18,660 bases of DNA from an uncultured bacterium (GTDB taxonomy: Bacteria > Pseudomonadota > Gammaproteobacteria > Burkholderiales > Burkholderiaceae_D), in contig CAIQLE010000319.1 in assembly GCA_903872555.1 (NCBI GenBank), forward strand, positions 1 to 18,660, in the 5' to 3' direction. Below are positions 1-7,162 of this stretch, in pieces. The notes beneath the pieces were generated by a model. That model was not told where the DNA came from, did not search any database, and was given only the letters and a program-made list of their open reading frames with translations. Every line of letters starts with the position of its first letter. The first letter of the stretch is position 1. Both the position numbers and the translations under genes were made by a program.

Positions 1-168
1 AAAACCGGCCAGTACACCGGCGCTGTCCGTGATGGCCACATTGATGGCAATACCCAGACTGCTGGCATGCGCCACCGTGGCCTGCAGGGCAATGCTGGCA
101 GCTTCCGATGAGATCACCGCCTGACTTACGCTGAGCGGGGCGACGAGGTTTGGTTGAGTCTTGTTCAT
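1..168 (-). CDS. GlcG/HbpS-like (DUF336) protein, N-terminal part
   Basis: Only the first 56 codons are in the window; the gene runs off the left edge. Translation from the ATG at 168 begins MNKTQPNLVAPLSVSQAV and continues into an alanine-rich helix, then a strand reading GIAINVAITDSAGVLAGF. This pattern (alpha helix, then an N-V-A-I-x-D-x-x-G strand) is typical of the GlcG/HbpS heme-binding fold. Such small proteins are often found in aromatic meta-cleavage clusters, where their exact role is not settled. The gene is divergent from the LysR regulator and shares its operator region. No strong ribosome binding site is visible before the ATG. The family call is by eye from a partial protein. 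Confidence 0.7.
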   Translation of the reverse strand, partial: MNKTQPNLVAPLSVSQAVISSEAASIALQATVAHASSLGIAINVAITDSAGVLAGF

Positions 169-194
169 AGCGATTAAGGTGGAATGACGGGTTG

Positions 195-229
195 AGGTTA
201 GCGGTGGCCAGCGATACTGTCCAATACTG
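195..229 (-). promoter_or_regulatory. Candidate promoter and activation half-sites for the leftward DUF336 operon
   Basis: On the minus strand there is a -35-like TTGGAC (219-224) and a -10-like TAACCT (195-200) separated by 18 bp, with a start site expected near 188. The sequence ATACTG occurs twice, 10 bp apart (214-219 and 224-229), overlapping the -35. This is where the lower-affinity activation site of a LysR-type regulator normally sits. The prediction is by inspection only. Confidence 0.4.
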
Positions 230-237
230 AATTTTTC

Positions 238-266
238 ATTCACAATACCTATCAGGTATTGTGAAT
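238..266. promoter_or_regulatory. LysR-type operator palindrome (ATAC-N7-GTAT core)
   Basis: ATTCACAATACCT (238-250) and AGGTATTGTGAAT (254-266) are exact reverse complements with a 3-nt centre. Inside is ATAC-N7-GTAT (245-259), the recognition core known for CatM/BenM/CbnR-class LysR regulators of aromatic catabolism. The centre (252) lies about 64 bp upstream of the predicted leftward start site, the usual place of a LysR recognition site. It ends 14 bp before the lysR start codon, so autoregulation is also likely. Confidence 0.8.
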
Positions 267-280
267 TGAGGGCGGACAGC

Positions 281-1210
281 ATGGATCTGAGACAGATGCG
301 TTACTTCCTGACGGTGGCTGAAGAGCGTAATTTCACGCGTGCGGCGCAGCGCCTGCACATGGCACAGCCGCCTCTGACGCGTCAGATCCATGCGCTGGAG
401 GCCGATCTCGGTGCTGAGCTGTTTGTGCGCACGCCCAAAGGCGTATCGCTGACCGAGGCCGGACAGGCGCTGATGGATGAGGTGCCGAATTTGCTGGCGC
501 TGGCGCAGCGCGCCAAAGAGCGGGCGCTGCTGGCCAGTCAGGGCCAGAGCGGCCGGCTCGACGTGGGTATTTTTGGTTCCGGCGTGCTCGATGTGATTCC
601 GCGCATACTGGCGCGCTTTCATGCCGAGCGGCCCGAAGTCCATATCGTGCTGCATAACCTCACCAAATCTGAACAGATTCAAGCCTTGCGTGAGCGTCGC
701 ATCACCGTGGGTTTCAATCGCCTGATTCCGCCGGAAGATGATCTGGTGGTTGAGACGGTACTGCGCGAACCGCTGGTGGTAGCGCTGCCCGAGGCTCACC
801 CCTTGTGCAAAAAAACTTCGCTGCGCATTCCTGAGCTCAGCGATCAGCCTTTGATCTTGTATCCCAATCTGCCTATCGCCGGACTGGCGCAGCAAGTGAT
901 GCAGGCCTTTGTGCGCGAAAAAGCTATCGTGCGAGTGGAACAGGAAGTGGAAGATGTACTGACTGCCGTGGCGCTGGTGGCAGGTGGTTTTGGTATTTGT
1001 GTGACGACCGCTTCCTCGACCAGCTTGCGCCTGCCGGGTGTGGTCTACCGTCCGCTGGAAAGTGCTTATTTGCGTGAGATCGAGCTCAGCTGTCTCTACA
1101 GGCAATCTGATGAGTCGCCCGTGCTGGCAGCTTTTGTTGCGATGGTGCGTGATTTCGCCTCGCAGGCGGCTTCGCACAAGGCGAAGCCGGCCGCGAAACG
1201 AAAAGCCTGA
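281..1210 (+). CDS. LysR-family transcriptional regulator, CatM/BenM-like
   Basis: A 309-residue protein starting MDLRQMRYFLTVAEERNFTR. The winged helix-turn-helix covers about residues 1-60 and includes the A-Q-P-P-L-T-R-Q-I recognition helix seen in the CatM/BenM/ClcR clade. The rest is the two-lobed effector-binding domain, with a basic alanine/lysine tail. Regulators of this clade sense muconate or related ring-cleavage products and activate a divergent operon. I chose the ATG at 281 because it gives the normal family N-terminus; a TTG at 266 in the same frame would add only five residues and overlaps the operator palindrome. The divergent DUF336 gene, and any meta-pathway genes behind it, are the likely target. 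The effector cannot be read from sequence. The gene ends 7 bp from the convergent dioxygenase gene. Confidence 0.9.
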   Translation: MDLRQMRYFLTVAEERNFTRAAQRLHMAQPPLTRQIHALEADLGAELFVRTPKGVSLTEAGQALMDEVPNLLALAQRAKERALLASQGQSGRLDVGIFGSGVLDVIPRILARFHAERPEVHIVLHNLTKSEQIQALRERRITVGFNRLIPPEDDLVVETVLREPLVVALPEAHPLCKKTSLRIPELSDQPLILYPNLPIAGLAQQVMQAFVREKAIVRVEQEVEDVLTAVALVAGGFGICVTTASSTSLRLPGVVYRPLESAYLREIELSCLYRQSDESPVLAAFVAMVRDFASQAASHKAKPAAKRKA

Positions 1211-1217
1211 ATAAAGA

Positions 1218-2162
1218 TCAGGTGTAGACATCGGTGAATGAAGGCACCGCATCGCCAGTGTGATAGAAGATGCCGGTCCACAGCTTGTCTTCGGTCCAGG
1301 TGGTGACAGGACGATCAGGCTGAGCCAGATAGCCCAGACCAGCGAAGGTCTCGTTACGGTTGCCGCTAGGGTCGAAGAAATAAATCGTCTCGCCGCGCGT
1401 GATGCCGTGACGGGTCGGAGCCACGTCGATCTTGACCTTTTTCTTGGACATGATGTCAGCTGCTTTTAGTACGTCATGCCATGAATCGAGGAAGAAGGAC
1501 ACGTGGTGTATGCCAGCCTTTGCGCCACCGACGAAAGCGATGTCGTGTGGTGTGTTGGTACGGGTCAGCCAGGCTGCAGCCTGAATCGCGCCGCCAGGTC
1601 CGACAGTGACTTGTTCGACCAGATAGAAGTCCAGCACCTTGCAAAAGAACTCAGTATTTTCGGCGACTTTGTTGACACCCGTTTCAGGATTCAGTTCGCA
1701 CATCAGCAGTACATGGTCAACCCAGTGGGCGCCAGCACCCGTGATGTTGTCAGGCCATGGATCAGGGTTAGTCGTGCCGACTTCTGTGCCCACATATTCT
1801 TTCAGTGCATAGAGGCGCATTTCATGGCCGCTAGGCATCTTAAATTGCAGCATACGACCGGTCGCAGGCATGCTGCCTTCAGCCAGTTCTGTGACTTTGA
1901 TACCCGCTGCTTCGATGCGCTGTTTGAAGCTGTCCAGATCGCTGTCTTTCTCGCACTTGTAAGCAACGTGGTTCATGCCGGCCTGATCGGATTGCGTCAG
2001 GATCACGGAGTAACGATCCCATTCGTCCCAGCACTTCAGATACACATTGCCCGACTTGTCTTCCATCGTGACTTTCATGCCCAGCACTTCTGTGTAGTGC
2101 TTGACTGCCGCCGCCATGTCCATGACTTTCAGGCTGACGTGCCCGATACGCATAACACCCAT
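1218..2162 (-). CDS. dmpB: Catechol 2,3-dioxygenase (extradiol, XylE/DmpB type)
   Basis: A 314-residue type I extradiol dioxygenase that cleaves catechol or methylcatechols to 2-hydroxymuconic semialdehydes using Fe(II) and O2. It has two vicinal-oxygen-chelate modules. The ligands aligning with XylE His153, His214 and Glu265 are His150, His220 and Glu271, and the second-sphere residues are His206, His252 and Tyr261. The C-terminal signature [11 protein letters not shown] is intact. It is about seven residues longer than XylE. The start at 2162 follows a strong AGGAG; the upstream ferredoxin stop codon overlaps that ribosome binding site, so translation is probably coupled. It is the last gene of the leftward operon and takes the catechol made by the phenol hydroxylase. 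Confidence 0.96.
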   Translation of the reverse strand: MGVMRIGHVSLKVMDMAAAVKHYTEVLGMKVTMEDKSGNVYLKCWDEWDRYSVILTQSDQAGMNHVAYKCEKDSDLDSFKQRIEAAGIKVTELAEGSMPATGRMLQFKMPSGHEMRLYALKEYVGTEVGTTNPDPWPDNITGAGAHWVDHVLLMCELNPETGVNKVAENTEFFCKVLDFYLVEQVTVGPGGAIQAAAWLTRTNTPHDIAFVGGAKAGIHHVSFFLDSWHDVLKAADIMSKKKVKIDVAPTRHGITRGETIYFFDPSGNRNETFAGLGYLAQPDRPVTTWTEDKLWTGIFYHTGDAVPSFTDVYT

Positions 2163-2172
2163 TGTTATCTCC

Positions 2173-2532
2173 TCATTTTGTTATAGCAGGTGGGGCAGCC
2201 TGCGCTTGAAACCCCTTGGAAAACGGTTTGATCATCTTGCCTGCCACTTCGAGTTTCACCTCGACGGTGGGTCCTACTCTGCAGGCCAGGGTATAGCCCT
2301 GAGCTTCTTCAGATTCTGTAACGTGGGCACGACTGATCGGCCCGAGCATTTCTGTTTTTCCTTCAATGATGCGCACCTTGCACACCCCGCAGCCGCCGTT
2401 CTCGCAACCGACAGGAATGCCCTTGCGGCCCAGACGCAGCATGCCTTTCAGCAGGCTTTCACCGATCGCGCAGGGATAGGATTCTCCTGTCTGCTCTATG
2501 GTGACCTGTACCTTAGGACGAAAATCAAACAT
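2173..2532 (-). CDS. dmpQ: [2Fe-2S] ferredoxin, XylT/DmpQ-like
   Basis: A 119-residue plant-type ferredoxin. The cluster ligands are Cys43, Cys48, Cys51 (C-x4-C-x2-C) and Cys84. In meta-pathway operons this protein donates an electron to reduce the oxidised iron of catechol 2,3-dioxygenase after inactivation by substrate analogues such as 4-methylcatechol, restoring activity. Its place directly before the dioxygenase gene matches xylT-xylE and dmpQ-dmpB. AGGAAG lies about 8 bp before the ATG. The alanine/proline-rich C-terminal tail after residue 100 looks disordered. Confidence 0.92.
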   Translation of the reverse strand: MFDFRPKVQVTIEQTGESYPCAIGESLLKGMLRLGRKGIPVGCENGGCGVCKVRIIEGKTEMLGPISRAHVTESEEAQGYTLACRVGPTVEVKLEVAGKMIKPFSKGFQAQAAPPAITK

Positions 2533-2551
2533 CGCTCTCGCTTCCTATGGC

Positions 2552-3610
2552 TCAGACGCGCTTGAAGAAAGCACTGCGTGGCTTGGAGGCATCAGCGGCA
2601 GTGATGAATTTTTCGGCATACATATCGCGCTCATACAGACGGCCTTGCATCAGCGTCGATAAGCAGGCTTCGATCATCACCGGCGGGCCGCACATATAAG
2701 CTTTGTGCCCTGAGAAATCACCCTTGAAATGATCCTTGGCGGCGTCATGCACATAGCCATGAAAGCCATCGAATCCGGTGGCGTCATCACTCAGTGCAGG
2801 AACGTAGCTGAAGTTGGGATATTTTTCTGCCAGCGCCTTGAATTCAGCGTCGTAATACAGCTCGGCCAGATTGCGCTGACCATAGATCAGCGTGATGTGT
2901 TGCGTGCAGCCCTGCGCCAGCAAATCAAGAATCATGGAACGCGGACTGGACAGACCAGAACCCCCCGCCATGAAAATCATGGGCTCTGTGTGTGAAGTGC
3001 GAACAAAGAAGCGACCATACGGACCCGAGATGCGCAGCTTGTCACCCACCTTGAGTTTGTCATGCAGATAGCTGGTACCGGCCCCGCCTTCGACGATACG
3101 GACATTGATTTCCAGTTCACCCGTGCGTGCAATATCTTCCGGTGAATTGGCAATTGAAAACGGACGGCCACCTTCAACGCCCGGCATCAGCAACTGCACA
3201 TACTGACCCGCCTGAAAATCAATACTTCTGTCGAGCTTGAACCAGATGCCCTTGATGGTCGGCGTCAGCGTTTCAATCCGGCTCACCGTGGTGTCGAAAT
3301 CTTCCACCGGAATGATGCGTGCATCAGGCTCATCATCAATGTCAGCCTCTACCGTGACATCACTTTGCAAGGTTGCACAGCAGGCCAGCGTCTTGCCTTC
3401 ATCACGTTCAAAATCCATCAAGGCAAAAGGATTCGACACACCGTGGTCGACATGGCCGGCACTGACTTCTACTTTGCAGGTGCCACACAAACCATGACCA
3501 CAGGCATGAGGAATATAAATACCCTGACGAAGAGCGGCATCCAGTATCGTCTGTCCGTCCTCCACTTCAATCGTGGCACCCAGAGGTTCAATGGTCAGTA
3601 ACTGAGACAT
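2552..3610 (-). CDS. dmpP: Phenol hydroxylase reductase component (P5)
   Basis: A 352-residue NADH-dependent reductase that passes electrons through FAD and a [2Fe-2S] centre to the diiron oxygenase. The N-terminal ferredoxin domain has Cys37, Cys42, Cys45 and Cys77. The FAD-binding domain shows RPFSIAN (149-155), and the NAD domain has GGSGLSSPRS (216-225) and CGPP (307-310). Length and domain order match DmpP. Only one reductase gene is present, so it must serve whichever oxygenase copy is active. The start at 3610 gives the normal family N-terminus, although the ribosome binding site is weak. It lies 22 bp after dmpO copy 2. Confidence 0.96.
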   Translation of the reverse strand: MSQLLTIEPLGATIEVEDGQTILDAALRQGIYIPHACGHGLCGTCKVEVSAGHVDHGVSNPFALMDFERDEGKTLACCATLQSDVTVEADIDDEPDARIIPVEDFDTTVSRIETLTPTIKGIWFKLDRSIDFQAGQYVQLLMPGVEGGRPFSIANSPEDIARTGELEINVRIVEGGAGTSYLHDKLKVGDKLRISGPYGRFFVRTSHTEPMIFMAGGSGLSSPRSMILDLLAQGCTQHITLIYGQRNLAELYYDAEFKALAEKYPNFSYVPALSDDATGFDGFHGYVHDAAKDHFKGDFSGHKAYMCGPPVMIEACLSTLMQGRLYERDMYAEKFITAADASKPRSAFFKRV

Positions 3611-3632
3611 GATGTAATTTCTTTAAATAAGT

Positions 3633-4031
3633 TTAAAACGCCTGACGACCTTCGGACACCGTCACCCGACTGCCTTCGAGTGCCGGTGTGCGAAAACGGA
3701 TCAGTGTCTTGTGACCGAGTCCGTGATGCTCCAGTGATTTGCCGACGTCAGGAATGAAGCGCTTGTCCGAGTTGAACCACTGCGTACGCTTCCAGTCTAT
3801 GGATTCGAATTCAGGATGCTCGCCATATAGATCGGGCAGCACATCCCGAATCAGTGCACCGAAAGGCAGGGTCGGTGGCAAAGGCACGCACAAAGGTGCA
3901 GCAAACATCAGATGGTTTTCCCAGCACAGGTAAACCAGCCGCTTGCCATGAAACAGACTTTCGTCGTCTTGCTGGCGCAGCGGATAGTCACCCAGGTGCT
4001 TCATATCATCCTCAAGGCGGGGACTGGACAT
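3633..4031 (-). CDS. dmpO: Phenol hydroxylase small subunit (P4), copy 2
   Basis: A 132-residue gamma subunit of the (LNO)2 oxygenase. The conserved core runs from about residue 31 (L-V-Y-L-C-W-E-N-H-L-M-F) through LYGEHPEF and ends at RFRTPALEG. Compared with copy 1 it has a longer N-terminus and a different C-terminal tail, SRVTVSEGRQAF, in place of the usual short Gly-Ser-Cys ending. Its ATG overlaps the stop of dmpN copy 2 by one base (TAATG), so the two are probably translated in a coupled way. The pairing implies that N2 and O2 form one alpha-gamma unit. Confidence 0.92.
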   Translation of the reverse strand: MSSPRLEDDMKHLGDYPLRQQDDESLFHGKRLVYLCWENHLMFAAPLCVPLPPTLPFGALIRDVLPDLYGEHPEFESIDWKRTQWFNSDKRFIPDVGKSLEHHGLGHKTLIRFRTPALEGSRVTVSEGRQAF

Positions 4032-5599
4032 TATTTGTCTCCGTGTTCCTGAGGCTTCATGCGACCGCTCCAGGCCTTGAAGTGTTGACGGTCTTCGCTG
4101 GAAGCGAATTCACCATTGTCTTCACCGCCCTTGATGCCGTAGTAGCGAATCACTTCACGCACCGGGCTGTCACCAGGTGATGCAGGATTGATCTCGTCTG
4201 GATAGCAGGCACCCTGATAGATCTGGTGCACAGGCAGCCATGCCTGTACATACTTGCGTGGCTCATGATCAAAAATCTCTTTGCAGTGGTCGCTGCAGAA
4301 GTGATATTTCATGCCGTGGTAGCTGCTCTCGCGGAAACTGATCTGGGTCGGATCGCCTGGCTCAGTGAAGAGCATAGGCACCTGACAGGTCTGGCACAGC
4401 ATAGGCAGGATCTGGTTGTACCAGCGGCCTTCATCACCTTCTGCCTGTTCGCCCCAGTGTTCCAGACGTGCGCGGTAGTGACGGTCAAAGCTGTCCGGAT
4501 ATTTGCTGGCCAGCCAGTCGAGTTCATCCTTGCTTGGAATCCAGGTATGGAATGCCGCAGCGTGACCGTATTGATAGAAGGTCGCCCAGGCCTGATGGCT
4601 GATGTGATTCTTACCTTCGCAGGCATCATCCCAGCCCTTAGGCTTGCGAATGCCATAGCGCGCCAGATCAGCAAACAGTGCGCCGCCATTCGATTCGGCA
4701 TACATTTCCCATGCTTCTTTCCAGCTCATCACACGCTTAGGCAGCATGTAATCCTGCATCATCGCGACCAGAGTCAGCAGGCGATAGCCACGCCAGAACC
4801 ACTTGTCCATCCAGCGCTGCACGATAGGCACGTTGGCAGGATCTTGTTCGAGCATGAACTTGATGCACTCAATGCCCAGGGTCATGTGACGTGATTCATC
4901 CGACTGTGCCGAGAAACCAAAGGTGACTGTCGACAGATCGCCATTGTGTGCAGCGCCGCTCATGAAGGGCACGAACAGCAGGTTGGTCAGTACATATTCA
5001 AACGAGAAGCTGACGGCAGTCAGGAACTCGAAAGGGCCGCCCGAATACGCATCTTCAAAGAAGCTCTTAGGCACCGACAGATACCAGACATTGTCGAACC
5101 AGTGGTTCGCATTGTGCATGCCGTTGTAGTACTTGTTGTAATGCGAGATGGCGTGGGTTTCAGTCTGGAAGTGACGCAGTTCATCGACCGCCTGCATCTG
5201 AGAAGCCACGCGTGCACCGGCACCGGTGAATTGACGGCCTACGTGAGCAAAGCCACGGTGAGCGTAATACTCCAAGGGAGTCACGCCCTGAATGAAAAGC
5301 TTCAGTGCATTGATATAGCGCGCATCGGTCACGCCGAGTTCACCATGGTTCTGCGCAAACGCTTCAATCACGGCGTAGAGTTTTTTCTCTTTCTCGGCCT
5401 GATATTTCCAGTACGCGTCCATGGTCAGACGGAACGGGTCTTCCCATTTGTCCCAGTCATGAATCTTGATGCCTTCGTATTTATCGAAGGGGAATACTTT
5501 GTCCATGGGCTGATAGGTGGTTTCCCAGTGCAGTCCGCGGGTCATGGCGGCATAGCGCTCTTTCAGGCCCAGTTTCTTTTTAGTGACACGTGTGTCCAT
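4031..5599 (-). CDS. dmpN: Phenol hydroxylase large (diiron) subunit (P3), copy 2, catalytically intact
   Basis: A 522-residue alpha subunit of a soluble diiron monooxygenase that hydroxylates phenol to catechol. All six iron ligands are present: Glu110, Glu140 and His143 (first site) and Glu201, Glu235 and His238 (second site), matching Glu106, Glu136, His139, Glu196, Glu230 and His233 of the OX1 phenol hydroxylase within a shift of four or five. The active-site Thr205, four residues after Glu201, is also present. The structural zinc cysteines are Cys402, Cys405, Cys435 and Cys439. The C-terminal stretch from about residue 470 differs from the usual phenol hydroxylase ending. GGAG precedes the ATG at 5599. 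It lies between the transporter genes and dmpO copy 2 and is the likely working catalyst of the operon. Confidence 0.96.
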   Translation of the reverse strand: MDTRVTKKKLGLKERYAAMTRGLHWETTYQPMDKVFPFDKYEGIKIHDWDKWEDPFRLTMDAYWKYQAEKEKKLYAVIEAFAQNHGELGVTDARYINALKLFIQGVTPLEYYAHRGFAHVGRQFTGAGARVASQMQAVDELRHFQTETHAISHYNKYYNGMHNANHWFDNVWYLSVPKSFFEDAYSGGPFEFLTAVSFSFEYVLTNLLFVPFMSGAAHNGDLSTVTFGFSAQSDESRHMTLGIECIKFMLEQDPANVPIVQRWMDKWFWRGYRLLTLVAMMQDYMLPKRVMSWKEAWEMYAESNGGALFADLARYGIRKPKGWDDACEGKNHISHQAWATFYQYGHAAAFHTWIPSKDELDWLASKYPDSFDRHYRARLEHWGEQAEGDEGRWYNQILPMLCQTCQVPMLFTEPGDPTQISFRESSYHGMKYHFCSDHCKEIFDHEPRKYVQAWLPVHQIYQGACYPDEINPASPGDSPVREVIRYYGIKGGEDNGEFASSEDRQHFKAWSGRMKPQEHGDK

Positions 5600-5615
5600 G
5601 CTTGGTCTCCGCGTT

Positions 5616-5642
5616 GGTATATTTAAAAAAATCGTTAGTCAA
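5616..5642 (-). promoter_or_regulatory. Weak candidate internal promoter before dmpN copy 2
   Basis: In the AT-rich 53-bp gap between the last transporter gene and dmpN copy 2, the minus strand reads TTGACT (5637-5642) and TATACC (5616-5621) with a 15-bp spacer. The -35 is good but the spacing is short. It could give dmpN2-O-P-Q-B some independent expression. No terminator stem is seen in the gap. Confidence 0.25.
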
Positions 5643-5652
5643 AATAAAAAAA

Positions 5653-6420
5653 TCAGAGGCCGACTGCTTCACGGTCACTCACAGGGAAATAAGCCAGATG
5701 CAAAATCTCAGGGTTGTCACGCAGCTTGCCGGGTTCGCCGTCATACGACACACGACCGCGCGACATGACATAGGCATGATTAGCCAGTGCCAGCGCCAGC
5801 TGAGTAAACTGTTCAATCAGCAGCACACCGATGCCGCTGGCAGCAATGCGGCGAATCACCGGCACCAGACGTGCCACGATGGTGGGGGCCAGTCCAAACG
5901 ACAATTCATCGATCACCAGAAAGCGCGGTGAGACGATCAGTGCCTGTGCCAGCGCCACCATTTGCTGCTGACCACCGGAGAGATCGCCGGCAGCGTGTTG
6001 CAAACGTTCTTTTAATTCAGGAAAGAGTTCCAGTGTGCGGTCGATGGATGCATTCAGTTCACCGCGGCTCAGACCGCCACCGGCCACCAGCAGGTTGTCG
6101 CGTACCGTCAGTTCACGCAGCACCTGATGACCTTCGGGTACGGTAGCGACACCCAGACGGCGGATTTCATCGGCCTCCATGCCCACCATGTCCACGCCAT
6201 CCAGCCAGATCTCGCCGAAGGCAGGTTCCACCACTCCGGCAATGCCTAACACGGTGCTGGTTTTGCCGGCACCATTCGGTCCCATCAGCGCAGTGATCGC
6301 TCCGGGTGCAATTGAAAGTTCGATCGCATGGGTGACAGGCTTGGTACCGCGCACCATCACCAGATTTTTGATCTCGAGATGATCATCACGCAAATTGGCA
6401 GGTCGAATCTTGGCACTCAT
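5653..6420 (-). CDS. ABC transporter ATP-binding protein, LivF type
   Basis: A 255-residue cytoplasmic ATPase of the branched-chain amino acid (HAAT) transporter class. Walker A is GPNGAGKT (47-54), the signature LSGGQ (147-151) and Walker B FLVIDE (167-172). The switch-loop residue is Gln204, as usual in LivF proteins (E-Q). It starts with ATGA overlapping the stop of the LivG-type gene and has a good GGAGG ribosome binding site. Gene position suggests that the system imports an aromatic substrate or metabolite; the substrate itself cannot be read from the sequence. Confidence 0.93.
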   Translation of the reverse strand: MSAKIRPANLRDDHLEIKNLVMVRGTKPVTHAIELSIAPGAITALMGPNGAGKTSTVLGIAGVVEPAFGEIWLDGVDMVGMEADEIRRLGVATVPEGHQVLRELTVRDNLLVAGGGLSRGELNASIDRTLELFPELKERLQHAAGDLSGGQQQMVALAQALIVSPRFLVIDELSFGLAPTIVARLVPVIRRIAASGIGVLLIEQFTQLALALANHAYVMSRGRVSYDGEPGKLRDNPEILHLAYFPVSDREAVGL

Positions 6421-7148
6421 GCTGCGGCCTCCAGTTCATCAAAATTACCCAGATAGGCCTGTTGCACTTCAGGTTTTTTCAGCACTTCTAGTGTCGGTCC
6501 GAGGGCCAGCAATTTGCCGAAGTCCAGCACCATGGTTTCAAGACAGCAGGCTGAAATCAGTTCGACATCGTGGTCGATCAAAAAGACTTGCGCCTTGCAA
6601 TAGGCAGGAATGCCCTTGATGACTTTTTCCAGATGTTCCGATTCGGTTTCACTCATACCGGCACCGGGTTCATCCAGCATCACCAGTTTCGGGCTGCCTA
6701 TCAGTGCTTTCGCGATTTCTGCCAGATGCCGTTCTTCCGTCGACAAATCACTACCGCGCCGGTTCAGGCGGTGACTCAGGCCGACAAAATCAATCGCACC
6801 CATGATGGCTTTAGTTTCTGCTGCACGGCTGTCAAAGCGCACATGGTCAGCAATTGCCATCACGTTTTCCAGCAGCGTCAGATCTTCTGCGATCTGGTCT
6901 GTCTGAAACGTGCGGCGCAAGCCCATGTCAGCGCGCTTGTGAGCCGGTATGCCTGTGATCAGTTCGCCATTCACTTTGACCCAGCCTTCTCTGGGCTCGA
7001 CAAAGCCAGACAGCACATTCAGCAGCGTGGTTTTGCCGGCACCGTTAGGGCCGATCAGACCCACCACCGGTTTGGTCAGATTGACGGTCAGGCCATCGAT
7101 GGGTTTGACGCCACCGAACTGCACACAAAGATTATGAATTTCTATCAT
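6417..7148 (-). CDS. ABC transporter ATP-binding protein, LivG type
   Basis: A 243-residue ATPase partner of the LivF-type protein. Walker A is GPNGAGKTT (33-41), the Q-loop is Gln82, Walker B LVMLDE (155-160) and the H-loop His193. The ABC signature reads LSTEE (135-139) instead of the usual LSGGQ or LSYGQ form, so the two glycine/glutamine positions that contact nucleotide are altered. That suggests asymmetric ATP sites in the LivF-LivG pair, with the site using the LivG signature being weak. It starts 14 bp after the long LivM-type permease gene. The ribosome binding site is only a weak GAGAG. Confidence 0.92.
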   Translation of the reverse strand: MIEIHNLCVQFGGVKPIDGLTVNLTKPVVGLIGPNGAGKTTLLNVLSGFVEPREGWVKVNGELITGIPAHKRADMGLRRTFQTDQIAEDLTLLENVMAIADHVRFDSRAAETKAIMGAIDFVGLSHRLNRRGSDLSTEERHLAEIAKALIGSPKLVMLDEPGAGMSETESEHLEKVIKGIPAYCKAQVFLIDHDVELISACCLETMVLDFGKLLALGPTLEVLKKPEVQQAYLGNFDELEAAA

Positions 7149-7162
7149 CGCTGTGCTCTCAA

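Noticed and set aside
266..280. TTG at 266 as the lysR start
   Set aside because: It overlaps the operator palindrome and adds five residues not typical of the family; the ATG at 281 gives the standard N-terminus.
236..1252. Long open frame (338 codons) on the minus strand opposite lysR
   Set aside because: The translation is rich in His, Gln and Arg with no domain pattern, and lysR in the opposite frame is a clear family member. It is a codon-bias shadow.
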